Translations under genes and position numbers: made by a program | Source: Caulobacteraceae bacterium | Lineage (GTDB): Bacteria > Pseudomonadota > Alphaproteobacteria > Caulobacterales > Caulobacteraceae | DNA length: 44,507 bases | NCBI GenBank assembly: GCA_025352085.1 | Contig: JANXUA010000180.1 | Coordinates: forward strand, 1-44,507 | Direction: 5' to 3' | In this document: piece after piece, positions 23,758-31,365 of the stretch | Numbering within the stretch: position 1 is the stretch's first letter | Layout: the number at the start of each line of letters is the position of its first letter | The notes under the pieces: generated by a model | What the model was told of the DNA's origin: nothing | Databases searched by the model: none | What the model saw: the letters and a program-made list of their open reading frames with translations, nothing else

Positions 23758-25008
23758 TCAAACCAACCCGATCCCCGACAGTCCGCCAAACACCCCCAGC
23801 GCACATGTCGCGCCGGCGACGGCGACCACCAGCCACAGATACCAACCCTTCAACCGCACCTTCTCCGGCAACGCCCTGACCGCCAGGGCGATCAGGAAGC
23901 CCAGCACGATCGGCAGCAAAAGCGCGTTCATAACCTGCACGCCGACGTTAAGCGTCACCAGATTCGGGGCGATGTCGACCAGCACGCAGCCGCCCACGAC
24001 ACAGATGGCGTAGATGGCGTAGAACCAGCGCGCTTCCAGCGGGTTGTGTTCCAGGGAATGCTTGTAGCCGGTCACCTCGCCCAGACCCCAGGCCAGAGCG
24101 AGAGAGGCGACGATGGCGGCGACCATGCCGGCGCCGATGATGCCGAGGCCAAACACCAGCTTGCCGAACCCGACGCCCAGATAGGGAGTCAGGGCGGCGC
24201 TGAGACCGCCAACCGTATTCAGATCGCCGTGGGCGTGATGCGCCGCCAGGGTCGCGGCGGCGGCGATCAGCACCGCGGCCATGACCAGTTGGGTGATGAC
24301 GGCGCCGATGGCGGTGTCCCAGCGGGCGGCGTTGAAATGCTCCGGGCGCAGCTTTTTGTCGGCGACGGCCGACTGTTGGTAGAACACCATCCACGGCATG
24401 ATCACCGCGCCGATATTGGCGGCGACCAGATAGAGATAGGCCTTGTCGGCGATCGGAATTTGCACCGATTGCTCGGCCATTTGCGCCAGGTCCGGGTGGG
24501 CGGCCCAGGCGACGCCGAAGAAGGCGAATTCGAACAGTCCCACCGCGATCGCCACCCGCTCGACCCGCCGATATGAGCCGGTCAGCACGGTGAGCAACAG
24601 GGCGACCCCGGCAATGGACAGGCTCACAAAGCGGGGCACGCCATAGAGCTCGCCGACCCCCGCCACGCCGGAAAGTTCGGTGAGCAGGGCGCCGGCGGTG
24701 GCCACCGCCAGGCCGGCGACGGAGATCCACGCCCAGGCGCGCCCGAAGGTCTCCTTGATCAGTTCGCCATGGCCGCGCCCGGTGAAGATGCCCAGGCGGA
24801 CGGTGAGCTCCTGCACCATGTAAAGGATCGGCATCAGAATGATCTGAACCAGCAGCAGGCGGTAGCCCCACTGCACCCCGCTCTGGCCGGCGGTGATGAT
24901 ACTGCCGACATCGGTGTCGGCCAGCATGACCACCAAACCGGGGCCGAGTACGGCGAGGAAACGGCCCAGACGAGCCCTAGGCGAACTAGCGACGGCGGAA
25001 CCGGCCAC
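23758..25008 (-). CDS. NRAMP-family divalent metal transporter, divergent motifs
   Basis: A protein of about 416 residues with 11 predicted membrane segments and the NRAMP layout. In TM1 the canonical DPGN is DVGS (MLADTDVGSII): the metal-binding Asp is kept but Pro and Asn are changed. In TM6 the canonical A-x-x-MPHN reads AVIMPWM, keeping the metal-coordinating Met but replacing the His by Trp. The retained Met argues for a transition metal such as Mn or Fe rather than Mg; the proton-coupling sites may differ. I prefer GTG 25008, because AAGG abuts the ATG at 25014 without spacing. A Fur-like box lies just upstream (25026-25040). Confidence 0.88.
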   Translation of the reverse strand: MAGSAVASSPRARLGRFLAVLGPGLVVMLADTDVGSIITAGQSGVQWGYRLLLVQIILMPILYMVQELTVRLGIFTGRGHGELIKETFGRAWAWISVAGLAVATAGALLTELSGVAGVGELYGVPRFVSLSIAGVALLLTVLTGSYRRVERVAIAVGLFEFAFFGVAWAAHPDLAQMAEQSVQIPIADKAYLYLVAANIGAVIMPWMVFYQQSAVADKKLRPEHFNAARWDTAIGAVITQLVMAAVLIAAAATLAAHHAHGDLNTVGGLSAALTPYLGVGFGKLVFGLGIIGAGMVAAIVASLALAWGLGEVTGYKHSLEHNPLEARWFYAIYAICVVGGCVLVDIAPNLVTLNVGVQVMNALLLPIVLGFLIALAVRALPEKVRLKGWYLWLVVAVAGATCALGVFGGLSGIGLV

Positions 25009-25025
25009 GATCATCCTTAACTTAT

Positions 25026-25040
25026 TGCGAATGCTTCTCA
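25026..25040 (-). promoter_or_regulatory. Fur-like box upstream of the NRAMP gene
   Basis: On the minus strand TGAGAAGCATTCGCA is a 7-1-7 imperfect inverted repeat. It is close to the alphaproteobacterial Fur/Mur-type operators (TGAGAAT-N-ATTCTCA or GCGAAT-type halves). It ends about 12-18 bases before the NRAMP start codon, well placed to repress it when metal is sufficient. Confidence 0.5.
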
Positions 25041-25092
25041 GTGACGGTCATAACTAGGCCCCGACGGCCGATTGTCAACGCTCCGCGTGGTC

Positions 25093-25353
25093 CTAACCGC
25101 CGCTGAGGGCGCCGAAGATCAACAGATCGTCGCCGGCCTTAAGGCCCACGTTCACGTCCGGCGCCGCCTCCGCGCCGACGAAAATGCGGATGTGGCGACG
25201 GATGCGGTCCTGCTCGTCGACGATGCGAAAGCGGATCCCGGGAAAGCGCCTGTCCAGATCATGCAGGACCTCGTCAATGGTCGCGCCGGCGGCCTCGACG
25301 TGGGTCGCGCCGCCACAATAGGACTGCAGCTGACTGGGAATGGAAACGCGCAT
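25093..25353 (-). CDS. MoaD/ThiS-like ubiquitin-fold protein
   Basis: The 86-residue beta-grasp protein begins MRVSIPSQLQSYCGGATHVE, continues ATIDEVLHDLDRRFPGIRFRI, and ends LLIFGALSGG. The C-terminal Gly-Gly is the feature that MoaD, ThiS and ubiquitin-like proteins use for adenylation and thiocarboxylation or conjugation. It overlaps the BNR-propeller gene by one base (TAATG), which suggests the pair acts together. No E1-like MoeB/ThiF, thiamine or molybdopterin genes are near, so a sulfur-carrier role in those pathways is not supported by context. Confidence 0.85.
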   Translation of the reverse strand: MRVSIPSQLQSYCGGATHVEAAGATIDEVLHDLDRRFPGIRFRIVDEQDRIRRHIRIFVGAEAAPDVNVGLKAGDDLLIFGALSGG

Positions 25354-26480
25354 TACGCGGCCGGGGTGGCCAGCACCGAATAGATCTCCGGCAAATGCGC
25401 GCCGATCTGCCGCCAGCCCGCCCCTTCATCATCGCTCATCCACACCTCGCCGCCGGTGGTGCCCAGATAGAGGCCGACCGGCGCGCCGGCGTCGGCGCAG
25501 AAGGCCTGGCGCTTGACCGTGAACCAGCCCTGCTCGCGCGGGAAGCCGGCATCCTGCCGCTCCCAGCTCAAGCCGGCGTCGCGGGTGCGGTAGACCGCCG
25601 GCTTGCCGCCCGGGCTGGTGCGCGGCCATACCGTCGTGCCGTCCATCGGAAACACCCAGGCGGTATCGACCTCTCTGGGATGGGTCAGCACGGTGAAGCC
25701 GATGTCGCCGACGTCCGCCGGCATGGTCTCGCCGATGCGCCGCCAGTCCCGCGACGGACGATCAATCCGGTAAATGCCGCAGTGGTTTTGCTGGTAGATC
25801 CGGTCCGGATTGAGCGGGTGGATGGCGATCGAGTGGGCGTCCTGGCCAAATTCCGGATAGGGATCGGGACCGAAGGTCACCTCGACGCCCTTGTTGAGCG
25901 GCGCCCACGATTGGGCGCGATCACGGCTTTCGAACACCCCGCCGGTGGAGGTGGCGATATACATGTGCTTCGCGTCGCGCGGATCGATGGCGATCTGGTT
26001 GAGCAGGGGCCCGTCCGGGGTTCCCGCGCCGGAGGGGACCCATTGATCGTACATCGGATGATCGTTGAATCCGGCGACGCTTTCCCAGGTCACGCCGTCA
26101 TCATGACTGACGAACAAGCCCGGCGGCGAGGCGCCCGCCCACCACACGCCCGGCTCGTCCGCGTGCCCGGCCTCCAGCCAGAAGGTGTGCTCGACGGCGC
26201 GGGCGGACCGCGGATCGGTCGATTTGGGAAAGGCCGGCGGTTGCGCCGCCTCGGTCCACGTCGCGCCGGCGTCGGTGGAGCGGAAAATGGTCGGACCGAG
26301 ATGCCCGGTCTTGGCGGCCATCAACATTGTGCCGCCGCCGCGCGGATCGACGACGAAATGGTTGACGATCTGCCCGAGGAAAATCGGCCCGGTTACCGAC
26401 CAATCGCGCCGCGCCGCGTCGCTGCGATAGACCCACGCGCCCTTGCGGGTGCCGATGAGAAGCTGCACGGCGGTCGTCAT
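25353..26480 (-). CDS. BNR/Asp-box beta-propeller protein (sialidase/sortilin-like fold)
   Basis: The 375-residue protein consists of propeller blades marked by Asp boxes (S/T-x-D-x-G-x-T-W): STDAGATW, SHDDGVTW, SRDRAQSW, TRDAGLSW and SDDEGAGW, the third and fifth being degenerate. No signal peptide is seen, so it is probably cytoplasmic, unlike true sialidases; no sialidase RIP motif or catalytic Tyr/Glu pair is apparent. I chose ATG 26480 for the GGAGGCAAGG directly upstream. Proteins of this kind are repeatedly found next to a small MoaD-like protein, as here, and are often mis-annotated as glycosyl hydrolases. The true function is unknown. Confidence 0.85.
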   Translation of the reverse strand: MTTAVQLLIGTRKGAWVYRSDAARRDWSVTGPIFLGQIVNHFVVDPRGGGTMLMAAKTGHLGPTIFRSTDAGATWTEAAQPPAFPKSTDPRSARAVEHTFWLEAGHADEPGVWWAGASPPGLFVSHDDGVTWESVAGFNDHPMYDQWVPSGAGTPDGPLLNQIAIDPRDAKHMYIATSTGGVFESRDRAQSWAPLNKGVEVTFGPDPYPEFGQDAHSIAIHPLNPDRIYQQNHCGIYRIDRPSRDWRRIGETMPADVGDIGFTVLTHPREVDTAWVFPMDGTTVWPRTSPGGKPAVYRTRDAGLSWERQDAGFPREQGWFTVKRQAFCADAGAPVGLYLGTTGGEVWMSDDEGAGWRQIGAHLPEIYSVLATPAA

Positions 26481-26611
26481 CCTTGCCTCCATAACTGGTC
26501 GGTCCGAAGCCGCACTATAGGGCGGCCGGCGGCGCGGTGAAGCATTGATGCGCGGCGCCTGACCCTACGACAGGCTTCCCTCGGGCCCGGGTCGCGCTCT
26601 ACGGTGGGCCG

Positions 26612-27325
26612 ATGAGCGAACCGGCTTTCGACGACATGGAAAAGGAACCGCCCGAAGTGCGCGCCAAAGGTTCGCGTACCGTTCGCCCGCGCCATGCCGC
26701 GACCCTGATCATCATCCGCCGTGATGGCGCGATTCCACGCGTCCTGTTGGGCCGCAGGCACGGCGGCCACGACTTCATGCCCGACAAATGGGTGTTTCCC
26801 GGCGGTCGGATCGAAAGATACCACAAATCAGCCCCCAGCGCCACCGCGCTTACCGCCGACGTCGCGGCGCGGGTTGAGAAGACCGCGCCGGCCGGTTTGG
26901 CGCGGGCGCTGGCCATGACGGCGGTGCGCGAGACCTTCGAGGAGGTCGGCCTTCTGCTCGCCCGGCCAGCGCCCGCCATCAAACGCGCCGGCCCGTGGGG
27001 CGAATTCCTGGCCCAGGGCGCCCAGCCTGATCTCGCCGCGCTGACGTTTGTCGCCCAGGCCATTACCCCGCCGTCGCGGCATAAGCGGTTCAACGCCCGG
27101 TTCTTTATGGCCGACGCCGAGCGTTTGATCAGTCTGGACCGCCAGGGCGACTGCGGCGAACTGGATGAAATCGCCTGGTTTGACCTTGAGGAAGCCCTGA
27201 CTCTCGACCTGCCCAGCATTACGAGATTCGTTCTGCGCGAAACGCCGCTGAGGCTGGCCGATCCGGGCCGGCCCGTGCCGTCGATGCAGTTCACGCGCGG
27301 CCGATCGCGCCTGCGCCATCTCTAA
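26612..27325 (+). CDS. NUDIX hydrolase
   Basis: The 237-residue protein has a Nudix fold. Its Nudix box is split: FPGGRIE supplies the G-x5-E start, and RETFEEVGLLL supplies the RExxEExG end, with about 40 residues between them (TADVAARVEKTAPAGLARALAMTAV). The split is usual for the subgroup related to mammalian NUDT19-like enzymes. It probably hydrolyses a nucleoside diphosphate derivative such as a CoA-type or nucleotide-sugar substrate; specificity cannot be read. It diverges from the propeller/MoaD pair and precedes rpmG by about 100 bp. Confidence 0.9.
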   Translation: MSEPAFDDMEKEPPEVRAKGSRTVRPRHAATLIIIRRDGAIPRVLLGRRHGGHDFMPDKWVFPGGRIERYHKSAPSATALTADVAARVEKTAPAGLARALAMTAVRETFEEVGLLLARPAPAIKRAGPWGEFLAQGAQPDLAALTFVAQAITPPSRHKRFNARFFMADAERLISLDRQGDCGELDEIAWFDLEEALTLDLPSITRFVLRETPLRLADPGRPVPSMQFTRGRSRLRHL

Positions 27326-27422
27326 TCTTGGAAAACATTGACTTATGACGCGCGGCGCCTATGTTCCGCGCCTTTCCCGCTTTCGGCCACCGCGCCACGC
27401 CCCCTAAAGGACCTTCGCCGCC

Positions 27423-27590
27423 ATGGCCAAACCGGCTTCAATCAAGATTCGCCTCAACTCCACGGCGGACACCGGCTTCTTCTATGTGACCAAGAAGAAC
27501 GCCCGCACCATGACCGAAAAAATGGTCGTGAAGAAATACGATCCGGTGGTGCGCAAGCATGTCGAGTTCAAGGAAGGCAAGATCAAATAG
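27423..27590 (+). CDS. rpmG: 50S ribosomal protein L33
   Basis: This 55-residue protein ([20 protein letters not shown], then [14 protein letters not shown]...[10 protein letters not shown]) is a full-length L33. It is the Cys-free, zinc-independent form: the two CxxC pairs of the other type are missing. The start is preceded by AAAGGACC at about -15 to -8. It ends only 18 bases from the stop of the convergent divK gene. Confidence 0.95.
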   Translation: MAKPASIKIRLNSTADTGFFYVTKKNARTMTEKMVVKKYDPVVRKHVEFKEGKIK

Positions 27591-27608
27591 GTCGCGCGAA
27601 CACCTGGT

Positions 27609-27974
27609 TTAATTGATAAAACGTCCAATAGTGTCGAGGAAGTTCGACACCGAGATCGGCTTGGCGATATAGGCTTCGCAACCGCCCTCGCGGATCCGGT
27701 CCTCATCTCCCTGCATCGCGAACGCGGTGATGGCGACGACCGGGATCGCCGCCAGGGCCGCATCCTCCTTCAGCCAGCGTGTCACCTCCAGGCCGGAGAT
27801 GGCGGGAAGCTGGATATCCATCAAAATCAGATCGGGTTTGTGTTTCGCGGCCATTTTGAGGGCTGCCAGACCCTCGCCAGCGCCCAGGACCTTATGCCCC
27901 TGCGCACACAACAAGTCGTGAAACAGCTTCATGTTCAGCGTGTCGTCCTCGACAATGAGGATGGTCTTGGCCAT
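27609..27974 (-). CDS. divK: Single-domain response regulator DivK
   Basis: The 121-residue receiver domain closely matches Caulobacter Div[19 protein letters not shown], phospho-acceptor D53 in [45 protein letters not shown] and IAKPIS. DivK, phosphorylated by DivJ and dephosphorylated by PleC, acts through DivL to lower CtrA activity and set division asymmetry. I use ATG 27974, preceded by AAGGA; a longer frame starts at 27998. In Caulobacter divK is followed by pleD; here it is followed by convergent rpmG only. A CtrA-like site and a GACTC lie upstream. Confidence 0.92.
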   Translation of the reverse strand: MAKTILIVEDDTLNMKLFHDLLCAQGHKVLGAGEGLAALKMAAKHKPDLILMDIQLPAISGLEVTRWLKEDAALAAIPVVAITAFAMQGDEDRIREGGCEAYIAKPISVSNFLDTIGRFIN

Positions 27975-28049
27975 GGGCTTCCTTGGCGACATCGGCATGG
28001 CGGCGACTCAGCCGATCCGTGCTCAAACCCGCTAGACACAGCAATAACG

Positions 28050-28064
28050 TTAAGCCCAAGTTAG
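28050..28064. promoter_or_regulatory. Candidate CtrA-binding site
   Basis: The bases TTAA-N7-TTAG (28050-28064) read CTAA-N7-TTAAC on the minus strand (28064-28049), one mismatch from the CtrA consensus TTAA-N7-TTAAC. The site lies 76-90 bp upstream of divK and just before the divergent HAD gene. A GACTC CcrM motif lies at 28005-28009. Caulobacter divK is itself a cell-cycle-controlled gene, which supports the reading. Confidence 0.4.
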
Positions 28065-28081
28065 CTTCGAGAGAGGCGCCC

Positions 28082-28744
28082 TTGACCGACACCCGCCTGC
28101 CCCCCGAACTGATGGCCCTGCGCATTGATCCCAAGGCGCCGTTGGTGATTGTCGATGTCGATGAGGTGCTGGCCCTGTTTATGCGTGCGTTTGAAGGCTT
28201 CGTTGTGCGCCGCGGCTTCGAAATGCGCATCGACCGGTTTGCGCTGTTTCAAAATATCTACCGGCCGGGCGCGACCGAGCATCTGGATCTGATCAGCGGC
28301 AAGCTCCTGTTCGAGGAATTTTTCGAGCATCACGCCGCCGACATGGACGTCGCCCCCGGCGCGACGGAAGCCTTGGCGAAGTTGGCGCAGCGGGCTTCGA
28401 TCGTCGTCCTGACCAACGCCCCGGCGCAGGGCCGCGCCGGCCGCGCGCGGTGGTTGATCAAGCACGGCCTGCCCTATTCGATGGTGGTCAACACCGGCGC
28501 CAAGGGTCCGGCCGTCGCCGCCCTGGCCGCGCGGACGCGGGGACCGGCGGCGTTCATCGACGACCTGCTGCCCCATCTGGATTCGGCAGCGGTCGCGGCG
28601 CCCGCGGTCGCGAGGTTCCAGACGGTGGCGGACGAGCGCCTCCGCCCCCTGGCCTTCTGCGCGCCGGATCGCCATCGCCGCATCGACGCCTGGCCGGATC
28701 TGGGAGAGGCGATCGCCGAAGCCCTCGGCCTGAAGCCGCGATGA
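28082..28744 (+). CDS. HAD-superfamily hydrolase-like protein
   Basis: This protein of about 220 residues has HAD motifs: VIVDVDEVLALF (DxDEV, motif I), VVLTNAPAQ (motif II) and AAFIDDLLPHL (acidic motif IV). The strand after DVDEV resembles the phosphatase nucleophile loop, but the second Asp is followed by Glu, so activity is uncertain. The TTG at 28082 follows GAGAGAGG with normal spacing and is the best start; the longer frame begins before the divK promoter region. The stop overlaps the next ATG by four bases (ATGA), coupling it to the ROK kinase. Confidence 0.8.
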   Translation: MTDTRLPPELMALRIDPKAPLVIVDVDEVLALFMRAFEGFVVRRGFEMRIDRFALFQNIYRPGATEHLDLISGKLLFEEFFEHHAADMDVAPGATEALAKLAQRASIVVLTNAPAQGRAGRARWLIKHGLPYSMVVNTGAKGPAVAALAARTRGPAAFIDDLLPHLDSAAVAAPAVARFQTVADERLRPLAFCAPDRHRRIDAWPDLGEAIAEALGLKPR

Positions 28745-29643
28745 TTCGCATCGGCGTGGATTTCGGCGGCACAAAGATCGAGGCCGCGGCTCTGGACGGC
28801 GAAGGTCGGTTTGTGTCGCGCCTGCGTGCGCCCAATCCCGGTGACTATCGCGGCGCTATCGAAACAGTGCGCGGCCTGGTGCTACGCGTTGAGGCGGAGG
28901 CTGGCTCGACCGGTGCGAGCGTCGGCGTCGGCATGCCGGGCTCCATTTCGCCGGCGAACAGTTTGGTGCGCGGCGCCAACAGTGTCTTCCTCAACGACAT
29001 GCCGTTCGACATGGATCTGGCCGCAGCGCTGGAGCGACCGGTGCGCGTCCAGAACGACGCCAACTGTTTCGCCTTATCCGAAGCGATCGATGGCGCGGCG
29101 CGCGGCGCGACCGTGGTATTCGGCGTCATTCTCGGCACCGGCTGCGGCGGCGGCGTGGTGGTGAACGGCGCGCTGGCGGAGGGCCACAATCGTATCGCCG
29201 GCGAATGGGGACACACGCCGCTGCCCTGGCCAACGCTCGGCGAGCGCGACCCCCTGCCCTGCTGGTGCGGTCGTTCGGGGTGTCTGGAGCGATATATTTC
29301 CGGGACCGGCTTTTGCGACGACTACGAAGCCGCCACGGGCCGGCGTCTGACCGGCGAGGCCATCGTCGCCACCGCCCGCGCCGGTGAAGCGGAGGCGGCC
29401 GCGAGCCTGGAGCGCTATATCGACCGGTTGGGGCGCGGCCTGGCGGTGGTGTGCGATATCCTCGACCCCGACGTCATCGTCTGTGGCGGCGGCATGTCGA
29501 ATGTGGCGGAGATTTATGACCGGATCGGGCCGATCCTCGCCCGGCATGTGTTTTCCGACGTGTTCGACACGCGCGTGACCCCCGCGGTTCACGGCGATTC
29601 ATCGGGCGTGAGAGGCGCCGCCTGGCTGTGGCCGGCGACCTGA
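28741..29643 (+). CDS. ROK-family sugar kinase (fructokinase/NagK-like)
   Basis: The 300-residue protein has the ROK/ASKHA fold: IGVDFGGTKIEAAALD (phosphate-1), GVGMPGSISP, QNDANCFALSEA (ROK Asp region), ILGTGCGGGVV (phosphate-2) and EWGHTPLPW. The zinc motif C-x-C-G-x-x-G-C-x-E is in PCWCGRSGCLERYISG. The DPDVIVCGGGMSN segment is the adenosine region. It phosphorylates a hexose such as fructose, glucose or N-acetylglucosamine with ATP. Start and stop overlap the HAD gene (4 bp) and dinB (16 bp), so it belongs to a tight three-gene unit with no obvious shared pathway. Confidence 0.92.
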   Translation: MIRIGVDFGGTKIEAAALDGEGRFVSRLRAPNPGDYRGAIETVRGLVLRVEAEAGSTGASVGVGMPGSISPANSLVRGANSVFLNDMPFDMDLAAALERPVRVQNDANCFALSEAIDGAARGATVVFGVILGTGCGGGVVVNGALAEGHNRIAGEWGHTPLPWPTLGERDPLPCWCGRSGCLERYISGTGFCDDYEAATGRRLTGEAIVATARAGEAEAAASLERYIDRLGRGLAVVCDILDPDVIVCGGGMSNVAEIYDRIGPILARHVFSDVFDTRVTPAVHGDSSGVRGAAWLWPAT

Positions 29644-30893
29644 TCTACCTTTGCCGCGATTGCCTGCGGCGCGGCGACGGCAAGCCGCGCCGGTGCCCGG
29701 TCTGTGGATCGCCGCGCGTGATCGCCCACGCTGAGCTGGGCAGCCTCGCCATCGCCCATCTCGACTGCGACGCCTTCTACGCCTCGGTGGAAAAACGCGA
29801 CCGTCCCGAACTGCGCGATTCGCCGGTGATTGTCGGCGGCGGCAAGCGCGGCGTAGTCACCACCGCCTGCTACGTCGCGCGCATTTCCGGCGTCCGCTCG
29901 GCCATGCCGATGTTCAAGGCGCTGAAGCTATGCCCGCAAGCAGTTGTCATAAAACCGGATTTTTCGCGCTATCGCGCTGAGAGCCGGCGGATCATGGAGA
30001 AGCTGCGGGCTCTGACGCCGCTGGTGCAGACCCTGTCGCTGGACGAAGCTTGGCTTGATCTTTCTGGCACTGAGCGCCTGCACGGCGCGCCGCCGGCGGT
30101 TCTCCTGGCGCGGCTGCAATTGCAGATCGAACGTGACATTGGTCTGGGCGTTTCGATCGGCCTGGCGCCCAATCGCTTCCTCGCCAAGATCGCCTCGGAG
30201 TTGGACAAGCCGCGCGGCTTCGCGGTCATCGGCGCCGCCGAAGCCAGAGCGTTTCTCGCGCCCAGACCGGCGTCCATCTTACCCGGCGTGGGGCCGGTGC
30301 TGACGCGCCGGCTGGTCGAAGCGGGTTATGCGACCATCGGCGATCTCGCGGACGCCGACATCGCCGATCTGCGGCGCCATTTTGGCGTCCACGGCCTTCG
30401 TCTGGCCAAGCTGGCGGTCGGCGAGGATCATCGCGCGGTCGATCCCGACCAGATTCGCAAAAGCCTCAGCGCGGAAACCACATTCAACGACGATCTGCGC
30501 GATCTCGACGATCTGGAGGGCGTCCTCTGGCCCCTGTGCGAGCGCGTGGCGCGGCAGGCGCGGCGCGAGGCCATCGCCGCCGGCGCGATCGTGCTGAAGC
30601 TGCGTGATTCGGACTTTCGCATCATCACCCGGCGCCGGATCGCGCCGGCCCCCACCCAGACGGCCAAGATCATCTTCGCCATCGCCCGCGACCTGCTGGC
30701 GCCCGAGGTCGGCCGACTCGCCTATCGTCTGATTGGCGTGGGCCTCGCCGATTTGCGCCCCGACTCGGGTGTCGAGACCGATTTTTTCTCCGGCACCGAA
30801 TCGCGCGCGCTGGAAACCGAGAAGGCCCTGGACGTCCTGCGCGGGCGATTCGGCGATGGCGCGATCGTCAGCGGACGCAATTTTCGCCGCTAA
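29628..30893 (+). CDS. dinB: DNA polymerase IV (Y-family) with N-terminal zinc ribbon
   Basis: This translesion polymerase of 421 residues has catalytic acidic residues in HLDCDAFYASVE and LSLDEAWLDLSG, the little finger after about 280 and a C-terminal end VSGRNFRR. About 40 extra residues at the N terminus carry a C4 cluster (YLCRDCLRR, then CPVCGS), an alphaproteobacterial zinc-ribbon extension. The GTG at 29628 lies inside the end of the ROK gene. No LexA box was seen directly upstream because the gene is fused to the operon. Confidence 0.95.
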   Translation: MAGDLIYLCRDCLRRGDGKPRRCPVCGSPRVIAHAELGSLAIAHLDCDAFYASVEKRDRPELRDSPVIVGGGKRGVVTTACYVARISGVRSAMPMFKALKLCPQAVVIKPDFSRYRAESRRIMEKLRALTPLVQTLSLDEAWLDLSGTERLHGAPPAVLLARLQLQIERDIGLGVSIGLAPNRFLAKIASELDKPRGFAVIGAAEARAFLAPRPASILPGVGPVLTRRLVEAGYATIGDLADADIADLRRHFGVHGLRLAKLAVGEDHRAVDPDQIRKSLSAETTFNDDLRDLDDLEGVLWPLCERVARQARREAIAAGAIVLKLRDSDFRIITRRRIAPAPTQTAKIIFAIARDLLAPEVGRLAYRLIGVGLADLRPDSGVETDFFSGTESRALETEKALDVLRGRFGDGAIVSGRNFRR

Positions 30894-31025
30894 ATTTGCG
30901 ATTTTACGCGCTAAATTAACGAGCATTGGAGATTGTGAGGCCGGTGCGGCGAAACAAGCCCTTCCAATGCGCCGAAGATTCCATATCTAATCGGGCTGCG
31001 GGGCCGTCGCTCCGCGTGGAGAGCC

Positions 31026-31355
31026 GTGGTGGCGGAACGACAAGGCAGCACGACCATCGGAACCGGGACGGCCGTCGTCACCCAGACGAAGACCAAGACC
31101 CAGAAGCCGGCTATGTATCGCGTCTTGATCCTTAATGACGACTATACGCCGATGGAGTTTGTGACCTACGTTCTCGAGCGATTCTTTAACAAGTCACGCG
31201 AGAGCGCGCTTCGGATAATGTTACATGTCCACCAGAATGGTGTGGGCGTCTGCGGAGTGTTTACCTACGAGGTGGCGGAAACCAAGGTTGCGCAAGTGAT
31301 CGAGGCGGCCCGTCGCCATCAGCACCCGCTGCAATGCACCATGGAAAAGGATTGA
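31026..31355 (+). CDS. clpS: ClpS adaptor
   Basis: ClpS delivers N-end-rule substrates to ClpAP. The 109-residue protein has an unstructured N-terminal extension (about 1-28) and the core [16 protein letters not shown] with the Asn/Asp pair that clamps the substrate amino terminus. [19 protein letters not shown] (His for the pocket) and a final CTMEKD complete it. Start GTG 31026 has a second in-frame GTG next to it. clpA begins 10 bases downstream, so they form one transcript. Confidence 0.96.
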   Translation: MVAERQGSTTIGTGTAVVTQTKTKTQKPAMYRVLILNDDYTPMEFVTYVLERFFNKSRESALRIMLHVHQNGVGVCGVFTYEVAETKVAQVIEAARRHQHPLQCTMEKD

Positions 31356-31365
31356 GAGGTCTTCC

